Source: Clostridiaceae bacterium BL-3
GTDB lineage: Bacteria; Bacillota; Clostridia; Clostridiales; Clostridiaceae
Assembly: GCA_902809985.1 (NCBI GenBank)
Contig: CADDXC010000001.1
Location: 930,001-994,000, forward strand
Direction: 5' to 3'
Length of the DNA: 64,000 nt
The notes beneath the pieces are model-generated. The model saw only the letters and a program-made list of their open reading frames with translations. It was not told the DNA's origin and did not search any database. Within the stretch, counting starts at the first letter, position 1, and each line of letters opens with the position of its first letter. Positions 34,827-43,101 of the stretch are shown one piece after another. A program made the position numbers and the translations under genes.

Positions 34827-35477
34827 ATGAAAATAATTGCGATTAACGGAGGTCCGAGAAAGAAGTGGAATACTGCAACTTTGCTTGAAAATGCATTGAA
34901 GGGTGCAGCTTCACGGGGGGCTCAAACTGAAATGGTACACCTCTATGATCTCTCTTACAAGGGATGTATAAGCTGTTTTTCCTGAAAGGAAGTTGGTGGA
35001 AAGAGTTATGGAAAATGTATACTTAAGGATGATCTGACACCGATTTTAAGAAAAATTAAGAATTCAGATGCATTTATTATAGGCTCACCTGTTTATCTGG
35101 GAGATGTTACAGGAGCTCTGCGGTGTTTTTTGGAACGACTGCTATTCCAATATCTTGTTTATGATAAAAATCATTCAAGTTTGCTAAAGAAGAAAATTCC
35201 ATCGGCTTTTATTTATACCATGAATGTAGATGAATGTAATTTGGAGAAAGTAGGTTATAAGGAATATTTTCGAAAAATGCAGGAGATTGTAGAGCGTATT
35301 TTTGGACCTACAGAGGAACTTTATTCAACAGATACATTACAGTTTTCTGATTATTCCAGATATGTTAGCACATTATTTGATTCGGAGAAAAAAATGAAAA
35401 GACATAGAGAAGTATTTCCGAAAGATTGTAGAAGAGCCTATGAATTAGGTGAAAAATTGGCAGAAAGTCGAAAATAA
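34827..35477 (+). CDS. Flavodoxin-family protein with in-frame TGA (Sec candidate)
   Basis: A 216-residue NADPH-dependent FMN reductase/flavodoxin-like protein if the TGA at 34983-34985 is read through. The N-terminal flavodoxin P-loop is MKIIAINGGPRKKWNTATL. The iron-sulfur/redox segment reads GCISCFS-[TGA]-KEVGGKSYGKC, and relatives carry Cys where the TGA stands. After it the frame is intact for 163 codons (IIGSPVYLGDVTGALRCFLE, FPKDCRRAYELGEKLA) with no other lesion. The choice is selenocysteine or a very recent nonsense mutation. A weak stem with a GG-leading loop at 35010-35018, 24 nt after the TGA, is compatible with a bacterial SECIS but not convincing. ATG at 34827 with AGGAAG upstream. 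Confidence 0.65.
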
Positions 35478-35507
35478 TTTTGTGGATTTTCTAGAAATAT
35501 GAGTAGT

Positions 35508-35545
35508 AAAAAAGCACAAGTTATCGTATTGACTTGTGCTTTTTT
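35508..35545. terminator. Strong bidirectional terminator
   Basis: Perfect 14-bp stem AAAAAAGCACAAGT/ACTTGTGCTTTTTT with a 10-nt loop. It serves the flavodoxin-family gene (+) and brnQ (-). Confidence 0.9.
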
Positions 35546-35562
35546 ATTACGATTTTTAAAAT

Positions 35563-36921
35563 TTAAGCAAATATTGTTTTTTTCCTTGTAAAAAGGGAAA
35601 CAATAAGTCCGAGAATAAGTCCTGTAATCATAGGTACAACCCATCCCATGCCAAGATTGAAAAATGGAATGTAGTTTCCATAGAATTTCAAAATATGTTG
35701 TATAAAAGGTATGGATTTAACTGCAGATGGCAGGGCATTTATGCAATCGGCTACGCTTACAAAGAGAGTGAACAGTGTAGTGAGCACGTATACGCATTGG
35801 CGGTTTTTGAAAAGTTGCGATAATAAACCGAGTAAAATTAAAGCGATAGCTAGTGGGTACAGGAACATTAAAACGGGGATTGAAAGTAAAATTATCTGAG
35901 TCAATCCAACGTTAGCTACAAGGCAAGCTATGATTGTAAAAAGAATTACATAGCTGTTATAGTTAAGACTTCTCGGGAACAATTTATAAAATGTCTCGGA
36001 ACAAGCAGTTATAAGTCCAATTGCGGTCTTCAAGCAGGCTACTGTTACAATCAACGCAAGCAAAATACTGCCCCAGGAACTGAAATAATAGTTTGCTACC
36101 TGGGCTAGCGCAATTCCTCCATTTTCGGATACAGGAAATTTTCCAACACTTGTAGCACCTACGTAAGCCAGACATCCATAAATCAGTCCCATGAGTAAAA
36201 TGGTTACTATACCGGATTTGATAGTTCCAACTGCAATTCCCCTTGAACTTGTAACTCCAAGGTCTCTTAATGTTCTTACAACTATAATTCCAAAAGCCAG
36301 AGAGGCTAATGCATCCATAGTATTATAACCTTCTAAAAACCCCTTAAAAAAGGGAGTATTGGTATAGGCATCCACGATTTTTGCATTGGCTGCGGTTCCC
36401 ATAGGATGTACAATACTTGTTACTATTAAAATAGCAAGAAATATTAAAAAAATTGGATTTAGAACTTTTCCAACCCAGGTGAGAATTTCGTTTGGCCTTA
36501 AAGAAAAAAACAGTGCCGCAAGAAAAAATATGATGGTGAACAGAGCAAGCCCTAATCTAGCATATTGACTTGGGATAAAAGGAGCAAGTCCAATTTCATA
36601 GGAAACCGTTCCAGTCCTGGGCAGTGCAAAAAATGGTCCTATTGTTAAATATAGCAGCAGTGTCATTACGTAACCATAAATGGGATGAACTCTGCTTGCA
36701 AGATCAAATAAGCCTGAACTTTCGGAAACACCAATGGCAACAACACCTAAAAAGGGAAGACCAATAGCTGTTATGAGGAATCCCAATGCTGCTATAGATA
36801 CATGGGCACCAGCCTCTTGTCCCATATGTACTGGAAATATTAAGTTTCCTGCCCCAAAAAATAGTCCAAACAGCATAGACCCAACTATGATGTAAGACGA
36901 TAAAGATAATTTTTTATCCAA
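35563..36921 (-). CDS. brnQ: Branched-chain amino acid transporter BrnQ
   Basis: A 452-residue, 12-helix LIVCS-family carrier that takes up Leu, Ile and Val with Na+ or H+. The start GLFFGAGNLIFPVHMGQEAG carries the family's unwound TM1 motif (FFGAGNLIFP), and the remaining helices are regular. A hairpin and a CodY-like site lie upstream. Single gene ending at a shared terminator. Confidence 0.94.
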   Translation of the reverse strand: MDKKLSLSSYIIVGSMLFGLFFGAGNLIFPVHMGQEAGAHVSIAALGFLITAIGLPFLGVVAIGVSESSGLFDLASRVHPIYGYVMTLLLYLTIGPFFALPRTGTVSYEIGLAPFIPSQYARLGLALFTIIFFLAALFFSLRPNEILTWVGKVLNPIFLIFLAILIVTSIVHPMGTAANAKIVDAYTNTPFFKGFLEGYNTMDALASLAFGIIVVRTLRDLGVTSSRGIAVGTIKSGIVTILLMGLIYGCLAYVGATSVGKFPVSENGGIALAQVANYYFSSWGSILLALIVTVACLKTAIGLITACSETFYKLFPRSLNYNSYVILFTIIACLVANVGLTQIILLSIPVLMFLYPLAIALILLGLLSQLFKNRQCVYVLTTLFTLFVSVADCINALPSAVKSIPFIQHILKFYGNYIPFFNLGMGWVVPMITGLILGLIVSLFTRKKTIFA

Positions 36922-36956
36922 AATAAATCAGCCCCCAACTATAAATTGATAATTTT

Positions 36957-36990
36957 ATGAATTCTCTTATTGATAGATAAAAGAATTCAT
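36957..36990 (-). promoter_or_regulatory. Inverted repeat in the brnQ leader
   Basis: Perfect 9-bp arms ATGAATTCT and AGAATTCAT with a 16-nt loop, 36 bp before the brnQ start. It could be an operator or an RNA hairpin. No T-box specifier stem or NGGN bulge was found. Confidence 0.4.
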
Positions 36991-37044
36991 TTATTAATAA
37001 TACCATAAATGCTCTCAAGCACACTTAACTACCGTATAATTTTT

Positions 37045-37059
37045 TATTTTCTGAAAAAA
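37045..37059. promoter_or_regulatory. CodY-box-like site between brnQ and the dehydrogenase
   Basis: TATTTTCTGAAAAAA matches 12 of 15 positions of the CodY consensus AATTTTCWGAAAATT. CodY controls branched-chain amino acid uptake in many Firmicutes, which fits the position upstream of brnQ. The sequence alone does not prove binding. Confidence 0.4.
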
Positions 37060-37165
37060 TTTATTTGTGATATTGCTACTGTGAACTGAAAATGTTATTA
37101 TTTAATTGACAATAAAATAACAAACAAATTCTTTACAATAATATTCAGGAAAGGATGTTTTATTT

Positions 37166-38260
37166 ATGGCAACATTAAAATTACTAAGAGCTCCATTAAA
37201 GTATATACAGGGAAAAGATTCGCTGTTGGATTTTTATGAAGAAACCAAGGATTTAGGTTCTTCTTTCCTATTTATTTGCAGTAACAGCGGATACAAAAAT
37301 TGTCATGTTAAAATTGAAAAAAGTTTTGAGAATACTGATAGTAAATTACATTTTGAAATTTTCAGCGGGATTAGTTCCAACAGTGAAATTGAAAGGATGA
37401 GAAAAATTGTAAGAGATGAGCACATTGAGGTGGTTGTAGGAGTTGGCGGAGGCTCAGCTATTGATACAGCCAAGGCTACAGCTTATTATGAAAAATGTCC
37501 TGTAACGGTTGTACCTACGGTAACGGCTACAGATGCACCTTGTACAGGACTTTCTGTTATTTACAATGATGATGGTACTTTTTACAAATATTTATTTTAT
37601 CCTAAAAACCCAGAAGCAGTTATAGTGGATAGCAAAATTATAGCAAATGCACCTGTAAAATTTCTAGTAGCGGGTATGGGAGATGCACTTGGTACCTATT
37701 TTGAAGCCAGGGCTTGTGTTAGAACTGATTCTCCAAGCCTAGAAAATGGAGGCATATCCATGTCTGCCATGGCACTTTGCAAATTATGTTATAGCACATT
37801 GATGGAATACGGCTACCAAGCCAAGTTGTCCTGTGAGAAACATTTGATTACACCTGCTCTGGAAGCCATTATTGAGGCTAATGTATATCTGAGTGGAGTA
37901 GGTGCTGATAATGGGGGACTTGCGGTTTCACACTCTGTATACAACGGATTTACGGCTTTGCAAGAATGTGAAAACACAATGCATGGACCTTTAGTCGCAT
38001 TTGGTACTATGGCACAGCTTATTTTGGAAAGGGCTCCGCAAGAAGAATTAAAAAAGGTCATGGATTTTTGCTATAAAGTGGGCCTGCCTATAACATTAAA
38101 CCAAATTGGTGTAACGGATGAAAGAAGAGTCTATATAGCGGCTCAAAAAGCTTGTGTGCCGGGAGAGACAGTTCATAATTTAGCAGGAGATGTAACTCCG
38201 GATCAGCTGTATGATGCAATACTGACAGCGGATTTACTTGGCCGGGAATATTTTAAATAG
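37166..38260 (+). CDS. Glycerol dehydrogenase-like iron/zinc alcohol dehydrogenase
   Basis: A 364-residue NAD-dependent enzyme of the glycerol dehydrogenase branch, normally oxidising glycerol to dihydroxyacetone. Seen: NAD-binding GVGGGSAIDTAKA (about 91-103), the PTVTATDAPC segment, and metal ligands Asp in AGMGDALGTYFEA, His in SHSVYNGF, and His in TMHGPLVAFGT. The length is normal. The ATG at 37166 follows GGAAAGGA. Ends at its own terminator. Substrate could be another vicinal diol. Confidence 0.88.
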   Translation: MATLKLLRAPLKYIQGKDSLLDFYEETKDLGSSFLFICSNSGYKNCHVKIEKSFENTDSKLHFEIFSGISSNSEIERMRKIVRDEHIEVVVGVGGGSAIDTAKATAYYEKCPVTVVPTVTATDAPCTGLSVIYNDDGTFYKYLFYPKNPEAVIVDSKIIANAPVKFLVAGMGDALGTYFEARACVRTDSPSLENGGISMSAMALCKLCYSTLMEYGYQAKLSCEKHLITPALEAIIEANVYLSGVGADNGGLAVSHSVYNGFTALQECENTMHGPLVAFGTMAQLILERAPQEELKKVMDFCYKVGLPITLNQIGVTDERRVYIAAQKACVPGETVHNLAGDVTPDQLYDAILTADLLGREYFK

Positions 38261-38278
38261 TAAAATATGGATTGTATA

Positions 38279-38304
38279 AAAAGGGCAAGATGCCCTTCTT
38301 TATA
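38279..38304 (+). terminator. Terminator of the glycerol dehydrogenase-like gene
   Basis: AAGGGC-AAGAT-GCCCTT stem followed by CTTTATATATTTT, 20 bp after the stop codon. Confidence 0.8.
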
Positions 38305-38345
38305 TATTTTTAAAAGATTGACAGAGCAAGATTATTTTATCTGTA

Positions 38346-38373
38346 ACATTTTGCGAGTACTATCCATACAATA
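38346..38373 (+). promoter_or_regulatory. Sporulation (sigma-K/E-like) promoter
   Basis: CATACAATA (38365-38373) fits the sigma-K -10 consensus CATANNNTA, and an AC at 38346-38347 lies 17 bp upstream as expected for sigma-K. The same -10 box also fits sigma-E (CATACANT). Either would place the next gene in the mother cell during sporulation. Confidence 0.55.
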
Positions 38374-38421
38374 TAATTGGTAAATTATTTAAGAAGGAAC
38401 AAGAATGCAAGGAGGTTCCTA

Positions 38422-39411
38422 ATGTATAGTAATGAATTTTTCCGCTGTCCATATCTATACCGTATTGATGAACCCATGTGTCCATTTTTAAATAGACAGA
38501 TGGGATATTACGACGATCTTGGATATTATGATTATCCTGAAGATCTCATACGTTCTTATGAAAATGGTTATAGAAACATGTTCGTGCCACAAATGCCTGG
38601 TGACAGATGGAGTAGATGGGAAGATCTAGGGGGTGCATTGACATCGGCACCTGCCGTTTCATCATGGGCTTCTAATAGGCTGGATACTTTTGTAAGGGGA
38701 ACAGACAATGCACTGTGGCATAAATGGTGGAATGGCTCTAGATGGAGTGACTGGGAAAGCCTAGGTGGAAACTTGACCTCGGCACCTGCTGCTGTTTCCT
38801 GGGGAAACAACAGGATTGATGTATTTGCAAGAGGTACTGATAATGCTATGTGGCATATATTCTGGAATGGCTCACGATGGAGTGGCTGGGAAAGTCTTGG
38901 AGGTACATTGACATCGGCACCTGCCGTTTCGTCATGGGCTCCTAATAGGCTGGATACTTTTGTAAGGGGAACAGACAATGCACTGTGGCATAAATGGTGG
39001 AATGGCTCTAGATGGAGTGACTGGGAAAGCCTAGGTGGAAACTTGACCTCGGCACCTGCCGCTGTTTCTTGGGGAAACAACAGAATTGACGTATTTGCAC
39101 GTGGACAAGGTAATCGATTGTATCATCTGTGGTGGAATGGCTCTCGTTGGAGTTCATGGGAAGATCTTGGCGGAAGATTAACTTCCGGCCCGGCTGTCTC
39201 TTCCAGAGGGACAAATAGACTTGAGGTCTTTGCAAGAGGCTTAAATAACCAGTTGATTACTAGATCATGGAATGGATCCAGGTGGAGTGATTGGCGCAGC
39301 TTGGGTGGAAACATAACTTCCGAACCTGCTGCGGTATCTTGGGGGCCAAATAGAACAGATGTATTTGCTAGAGGAAGAAATAATGCCATGTGGCATATAT
39401 ACAGAAACTAA
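38422..39411 (+). CDS. DUF346 beta-propeller (PLL-like lectin) protein, likely spore surface
   Basis: A 329-residue protein. An N-terminal Tyr-rich region (about 1-60, FFRCPYLYRIDEPMCP) is followed by six repeats of about 45 residues, each with the pattern W-x2-LGG-x-LTS-x-P-A-x2-S...R-x-(D/E)-x-F-x-RG...L/M-x-H...WNGSRWS. This is the DUF346/PLL-type blade of seven- or six-bladed propeller lectins, some of which bind fucose or related sugars. No signal peptide, so delivery to the spore surface from the mother cell is plausible, supported by the sporulation promoter and neighbouring CsxC-like genes. The ATG at 38422 has AAGGAGG upstream. Blades 1-2 and 3-4 are nearly identical at DNA level. 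Confidence 0.8.
   Translation: MYSNEFFRCPYLYRIDEPMCPFLNRQMGYYDDLGYYDYPEDLIRSYENGYRNMFVPQMPGDRWSRWEDLGGALTSAPAVSSWASNRLDTFVRGTDNALWHKWWNGSRWSDWESLGGNLTSAPAAVSWGNNRIDVFARGTDNAMWHIFWNGSRWSGWESLGGTLTSAPAVSSWAPNRLDTFVRGTDNALWHKWWNGSRWSDWESLGGNLTSAPAAVSWGNNRIDVFARGQGNRLYHLWWNGSRWSSWEDLGGRLTSGPAVSSRGTNRLEVFARGLNNQLITRSWNGSRWSDWRSLGGNITSEPAAVSWGPNRTDVFARGRNNAMWHIYRN
38631..39100 (+). repeat. 270-bp tandem duplication inside the propeller gene
   Basis: The segment from ACATCGGCACCTGCCGTTTC at 38641 recurs at 38911, an offset of exactly 270 bp (two 45-residue blades), with only scattered base changes over about 190 bp. The copies encode blades 1-2 and 3-4. Confidence 0.9.
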
Positions 39412-39424
39412 ATTCAAAAGTTGA

Positions 39425-39467
39425 AGAGTTCAAATACCAAATAGTGGAAATACGATATTTGAACTCT
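39425..39467 (+). terminator. Terminator-like hairpin of the propeller gene
   Basis: Perfect 12-bp arms AGAGTTCAAATA and TATTTGAACTCT, 14 bp after the stop codon. Confidence 0.6.
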
Positions 39468-39625
39468 ACTATTTTCAATATAATCTATGCAGTTGCATAT
39501 AGTAAGTTATTTGTATAATATAATAAATTAAGTATTATATTCTTTATATTTCCAGGGAAATTTTGAAAAATTACTGTACGATATTTTCTGTGTAGGATGT
39601 ATATAAAAGATAATATGTTGAAATA

Positions 39626-39660
39626 AAAATGTACCTGTATATAAAATTCAGGTACATTTT
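39626..39660. terminator. Hairpin between convergent spore genes
   Basis: Perfect 12-bp arms AAAATGTACCTG and CAGGTACATTTT. The core GTACCTG...CAGGTAC is shared with the hairpin at 19524. Between 39468 and 39625 only AT-rich DNA is seen. Confidence 0.6.
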
Positions 39661-39699
39661 ACAAATATTTCATTTCTAATTTCTATCCGAACACTCCCA

Positions 39700-39726
39700 T
39701 TTGCTAACACTTTCGAAATTAGCAAA
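39700..39726 (-). terminator. Hairpin after the His-rich CsxC-like gene
   Basis: TTTGCTAA...TTAGCAAA, perfect 8-bp arms, 31 bp past the stop of the minus-strand gene at 39757. Confidence 0.4.
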
Positions 39727-39756
39727 CTTAAGAATCACTTTATTTATAAACAAGTT

Positions 39757-40974
39757 TTATGGTGAGATTTCTACATATTGATTTTGCAGCAGCTTTATTG
39801 TTAGGAGCAGTACCACTTTTTCAGTAATTTTATGGGAATCCTTATTTAAAGATGATTTGCGATCTTGGTTTTTTGGATGTTCAAGAATATCAGTTTCAAC
39901 AATTTCTGAATTTATCAATTGACAAAATACACTTTCATTAAAAGGTTGAATTAATTTAAAATTTTGTTCATGGGCATTTTGAGCTATACTATCTTTTTCG
40001 GAAATACCACAGATTTTAACATCAGTTTCTGATATATCTATTTTATTTTGAGAAGGAGTAGGTGTAAATTTAGGGGGAGTTTTAAGGGGGATTTTAGTGG
40101 CGCACTTAAATGGTATTTTAGCGGAAGAATATTTTAAAATTTCTCCTTTAACCTGTTCTTTCGAAATATATTCAATATTTTTTTTAATAAAACCATCTAT
40201 GAATACTATTCCCGTATTATATTTGTGGCTTTCAAAGCTAGGTGTAAATTTAAACTGATTTAAATATACGTTTTTTCCTATGTCCTTAATTTCTGATACA
40301 GTATCTTGCAGCTTAAGGGAAGATTGAACAGTAATAATTACTTTGCATTCTGCTAGTACTACTGGAACTTTTATCGTCACTGGTCCTTTAATTGCCTTGG
40401 AAATATAAGGAATGTTTTCGCAAAGAGGTAGCATTTCTGAAGTAACGGTCGTTTCGCAATTTTCGACAGCAATTTTATTTTTATTTGAGGGTATAATTTG
40501 CTCAGTATTAACATTTTCTAATAAGATATGATTTTCATTGCACTGTTGATTATGATTTAAATCAGATTCAAGAAGATTTGGCGTATGAACAGAATTATCT
40601 TCTATATATTTTTTGTTTTGATTGTTGTAATAATTTCTATTAGGTTCAATGTATTCTACGATTTTATCATTCTCAAATACTAAAAATTTTTTGTAATAGT
40701 GGTTCCACAAATAATTTTTTCCACTATAATGTTTTTTATCATGTCTTTCTCTATGTCTGTGGCTATTGTGCTCACGGTGTTTTTTATCATTTTTTATATT
40801 ATGTTCATTATCTAAGATTACTTCATAATCTTTATTCTGATGCTTTTTATGATGCCTGTCATGGTCTTTTCTTTTATGATGTCTCTTATGATGTTTCCTG
40901 TTAAGCTCATTGTCATAATAATTTTTTTCAGGATGATTTTTATCATATTCAGTTGAAGAATATTTTATCTCCAT
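39757..40974 (-). CDS. CsxC-like spore-surface protein with His/Lys-rich N-terminus
   Basis: A 405-residue protein in two parts. Residues about 25-95 are extraordinarily rich in His, Lys, Arg and Asp (for example RKHHKRHHKRKDHDRHHKK), a likely metal- or polyanion-binding, disordered region. From about 195 on comes a SPOCS/DUF3794-like domain resembling exosporium CsxC proteins (TIKVPVVLAECKVIITV, EIKDIGKNVYLNQFKF, GFIKKNIEYISKEQVKG, IPFKC). The C-terminal third parallels the next protein. ATG with AAGGAGG upstream. Probably a coat or exosporium component made in the mother cell. The CsxC assignment is from pattern memory. Confidence 0.65.
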   Translation of the reverse strand: MEIKYSSTEYDKNHPEKNYYDNELNRKHHKRHHKRKDHDRHHKKHQNKDYEVILDNEHNIKNDKKHREHNSHRHRERHDKKHYSGKNYLWNHYYKKFLVFENDKIVEYIEPNRNYYNNQNKKYIEDNSVHTPNLLESDLNHNQQCNENHILLENVNTEQIIPSNKNKIAVENCETTVTSEMLPLCENIPYISKAIKGPVTIKVPVVLAECKVIITVQSSLKLQDTVSEIKDIGKNVYLNQFKFTPSFESHKYNTGIVFIDGFIKKNIEYISKEQVKGEILKYSSAKIPFKCATKIPLKTPPKFTPTPSQNKIDISETDVKICGISEKDSIAQNAHEQNFKLIQPFNESVFCQLINSEIVETDILEHPKNQDRKSSLNKDSHKITEKVVLLLTIKLLQNQYVEISP

Positions 40975-41167
40975 GATTCATCCTCCTTTTAATAGTATTG
41001 TAAATTAAGGTGTTTGAAAGGTACAATTATTTTAGATCATTTTATCACTGTTTTTTATATTCTAAAAAATAGATCCAAAACTTTTTTTAGATAAGCTTTG
41101 GATCTTCAGTATATAAGTTAGACAATATAATATTTAGAAAGATATTAATATTACTAAATTTCTACTT

Positions 41168-42109
41168 CTAACAATCTTTTTCTTTAGGCCATGGATCATG
41201 AGGGTCAACTGGATCACACGGAGTGCATTCAGAGACAGAAGTATCATATTTTTGAGATGAATTTTCAAAAGTCTTCTTAGGTTCTCCCAGTGAATCGATT
41301 CTTACCTGTTGTTTTTGCAGTACTTTTAATGTCAGATCTATCACTATTTTTTCGGTGAATGTACGGAACTCCTGCTCCATAGGACTTCCATAGAGTTTAC
41401 CGTTTACTGGAACTGGACATTTATGAATGTCAACTTCAGTAATACATGATTTTACTAATTCACAGAAAGGTTTTTCATTAAATATTTCCGTAGTAGTGAA
41501 ATTTTGATCACAAGGATTACGTCCAATTATAGGATCTGCACAAACGTCACAGCTTTTGAGGCTATCTGTAAAGTATTGCAGCTCTTGTGAATTAGGGTTA
41601 CTGCGGAAGAAAGGTTTTCTAATGAATTTAACCCTAGTAGTACAATTAAAAGGTACCTTAACTGTGCAGTGTCTTATATCGCCACATATATTTTTTTTGT
41701 CACTGCTTATACATTTTTCTGTTGCATACTCAATATTTTTTCTTACGAAACCTGATATATATAATATACCGGTATCGGATTTCTTATCTTGAGAGAAAGG
41801 AATAAGGCGGCATTGAGTTAAATATACATTCTTCTTAATACGTTTTATTTCTATTGCTTCTTTGTCTAATGTTATAGTAGCTTCAACTGGAATAGTTATA
41901 TTTGTCTCTGCTAGTATAACTGGAATTTTAACAAATGTGTCTCCATATGGAATCACATCTGGTTTTACACGAATTTGATCACACATACCTTCAGTTTTAG
42001 CCGTAACAATTGCACAAGATTTATCATTGTTTTGATTATAAGCTAAATTATTAGAGGTATTGTCTGTATAAACTTCATTTTTTTGACCTGATTCATATAC
42101 ATCACTCAT
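41168..42109 (-). CDS. CsxC-like spore-surface protein
   Basis: A 313-residue paralogue of the preceding protein without the His-rich block. Core: VKIPVILAETNITIPVEATI, EIKRIKKNVYLTQCRLIP, ILYISGFVRKNIEYATEKC and VKVPFNCTTRVKF. It is Cys-rich toward the end (CDVCADP, CTPCDPVDPHDPW), suggesting disulfide or metal cross-linking as in exosporium proteins. An AAAGGAGG site lies 12 nt from the ATG. Separate from its neighbour by about 190 bp; both minus strand. Confidence 0.7.
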   Translation of the reverse strand: MSDVYESGQKNEVYTDNTSNNLAYNQNNDKSCAIVTAKTEGMCDQIRVKPDVIPYGDTFVKIPVILAETNITIPVEATITLDKEAIEIKRIKKNVYLTQCRLIPFSQDKKSDTGILYISGFVRKNIEYATEKCISSDKKNICGDIRHCTVKVPFNCTTRVKFIRKPFFRSNPNSQELQYFTDSLKSCDVCADPIIGRNPCDQNFTTTEIFNEKPFCELVKSCITEVDIHKCPVPVNGKLYGSPMEQEFRTFTEKIVIDLTLKVLQKQQVRIDSLGEPKKTFENSSQKYDTSVSECTPCDPVDPHDPWPKEKDC

Positions 42110-42233
42110 AAATAATGTTATCCTCCTTTTTATCTAAGAAAATATGATTAGTAAATGTTGACTGTATCAGATTCTAATATATACTATTCATATTTATAGT
42201 TTTTGTTACAGGAAGAATATCCATATTTAATAT

Positions 42234-43091
42234 TCATATGTTTCCCAGGCACACTTTGTTGAGATATTTTTTAGCAATTTCTTTTGCTTTTAACATGAAT
42301 TTTATATCCGTAGGGGGATTACTCAGTTTATATCGTGGAAAATACCTGGTTAGGTGAAGAGGAATATTTTTATCTATACTGCTTAGAAATTTTGCTATGG
42401 ATTCTACATCATCCATATTGTCGTTTTCACCAGTTACTAATAGATTGGTTATTTCCACATGACAGATTTTAGATGAAATTTTTATTGTATCCAATACTGG
42501 CTTTAGGTTTCCACCACAGATATTGCTGTAATATTTATTGCTGTAACTTTTTAAATCGATGTTCATGGCGTCTACATAATGAATAAGTTCACTTAAAGGT
42601 TTTTCATTTATATACCCGTTGGTTACGAGAACTACAGAAGAAGATTTATCTGCTTCTTTTAAAAGCTTTGCACATTCATATACATATTCATACCATATGG
42701 TGGGTTCATTATAAGTAAAAGCAATGCCTATATTATTTTTGGTGGTCAATATTGCTTTTACCAATTGCTCCGGGGGAAGAAAATGGCTTTTTGCTTTGAA
42801 CTGGGAAATACTATAATTCTGGCAGAAGCTGCAGGTAAAATTGCATCCGAAGCTTCCTGCAGATAATATATAAGTTGAGGGTTTGAAATAGTATAGGGGT
42901 TTTTTCTCTATAGGATCTAAAGCAATAGAAGTTATTTCTCCATAGTTGATAGTGAAAAGTTTTCCTTTCTCATTAGTTCTTACTTTACACCTTCCAAAAT
43001 TGTTTTCACCTATAATGCAGTTGTGAGGACATAGGCAGCAGTGAATTCTATTGTCGTTTAATTTTTCATAAAATTTAGCTTCCATTTTCAT
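42234..43091 (-). CDS. amrS: AmmeMemoRadiSam system radical SAM enzyme
   Basis: A 285-residue radical SAM protein. An N-terminal Cys-rich knuckle (CCLCPHNCIIGENNFGRCKV) precedes the radical SAM cluster motif C-x3-C-x2-C (CNFTCSFCQN). GGSF-like and ITNLL segments of the AmrS/PflA-like family are present. The ATG at 43091 is 6 nt from GGGTGAT. It immediately follows the fused AmrA/B gene, an association conserved across many anaerobes. The reaction catalysed is not established. Confidence 0.9.
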   Translation of the reverse strand: MKMEAKFYEKLNDNRIHCCLCPHNCIIGENNFGRCKVRTNEKGKLFTINYGEITSIALDPIEKKPLYYFKPSTYILSAGSFGCNFTCSFCQNYSISQFKAKSHFLPPEQLVKAILTTKNNIGIAFTYNEPTIWYEYVYECAKLLKEADKSSSVVLVTNGYINEKPLSELIHYVDAMNIDLKSYSNKYYSNICGGNLKPVLDTIKISSKICHVEITNLLVTGENDNMDDVESIAKFLSSIDKNIPLHLTRYFPRYKLSNPPTDIKFMLKAKEIAKKYLNKVCLGNI

Positions 43092-43101
43092 AAATATCAC
43101 C

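Noticed and set aside
34986..35040. Clear SECIS element after the in-frame TGA
   Set aside because: Only a weak, bulged six-pair stem could be drawn; kept as compatible, not as a called feature.
36922..37165. T-box riboswitch upstream of brnQ
   Set aside because: No specifier stem, NGGN bulge or antiterminator fold was found.
38631..39380. Possible CRISPR-like or satellite array
   Set aside because: Repeat unit is a multiple of three, fully coding and without spacers; it is protein blade duplication.
38568..39389. Minus-strand repetitive frames opposite the propeller gene
   Set aside because: Their repeats only mirror the blade repeats of the real gene.
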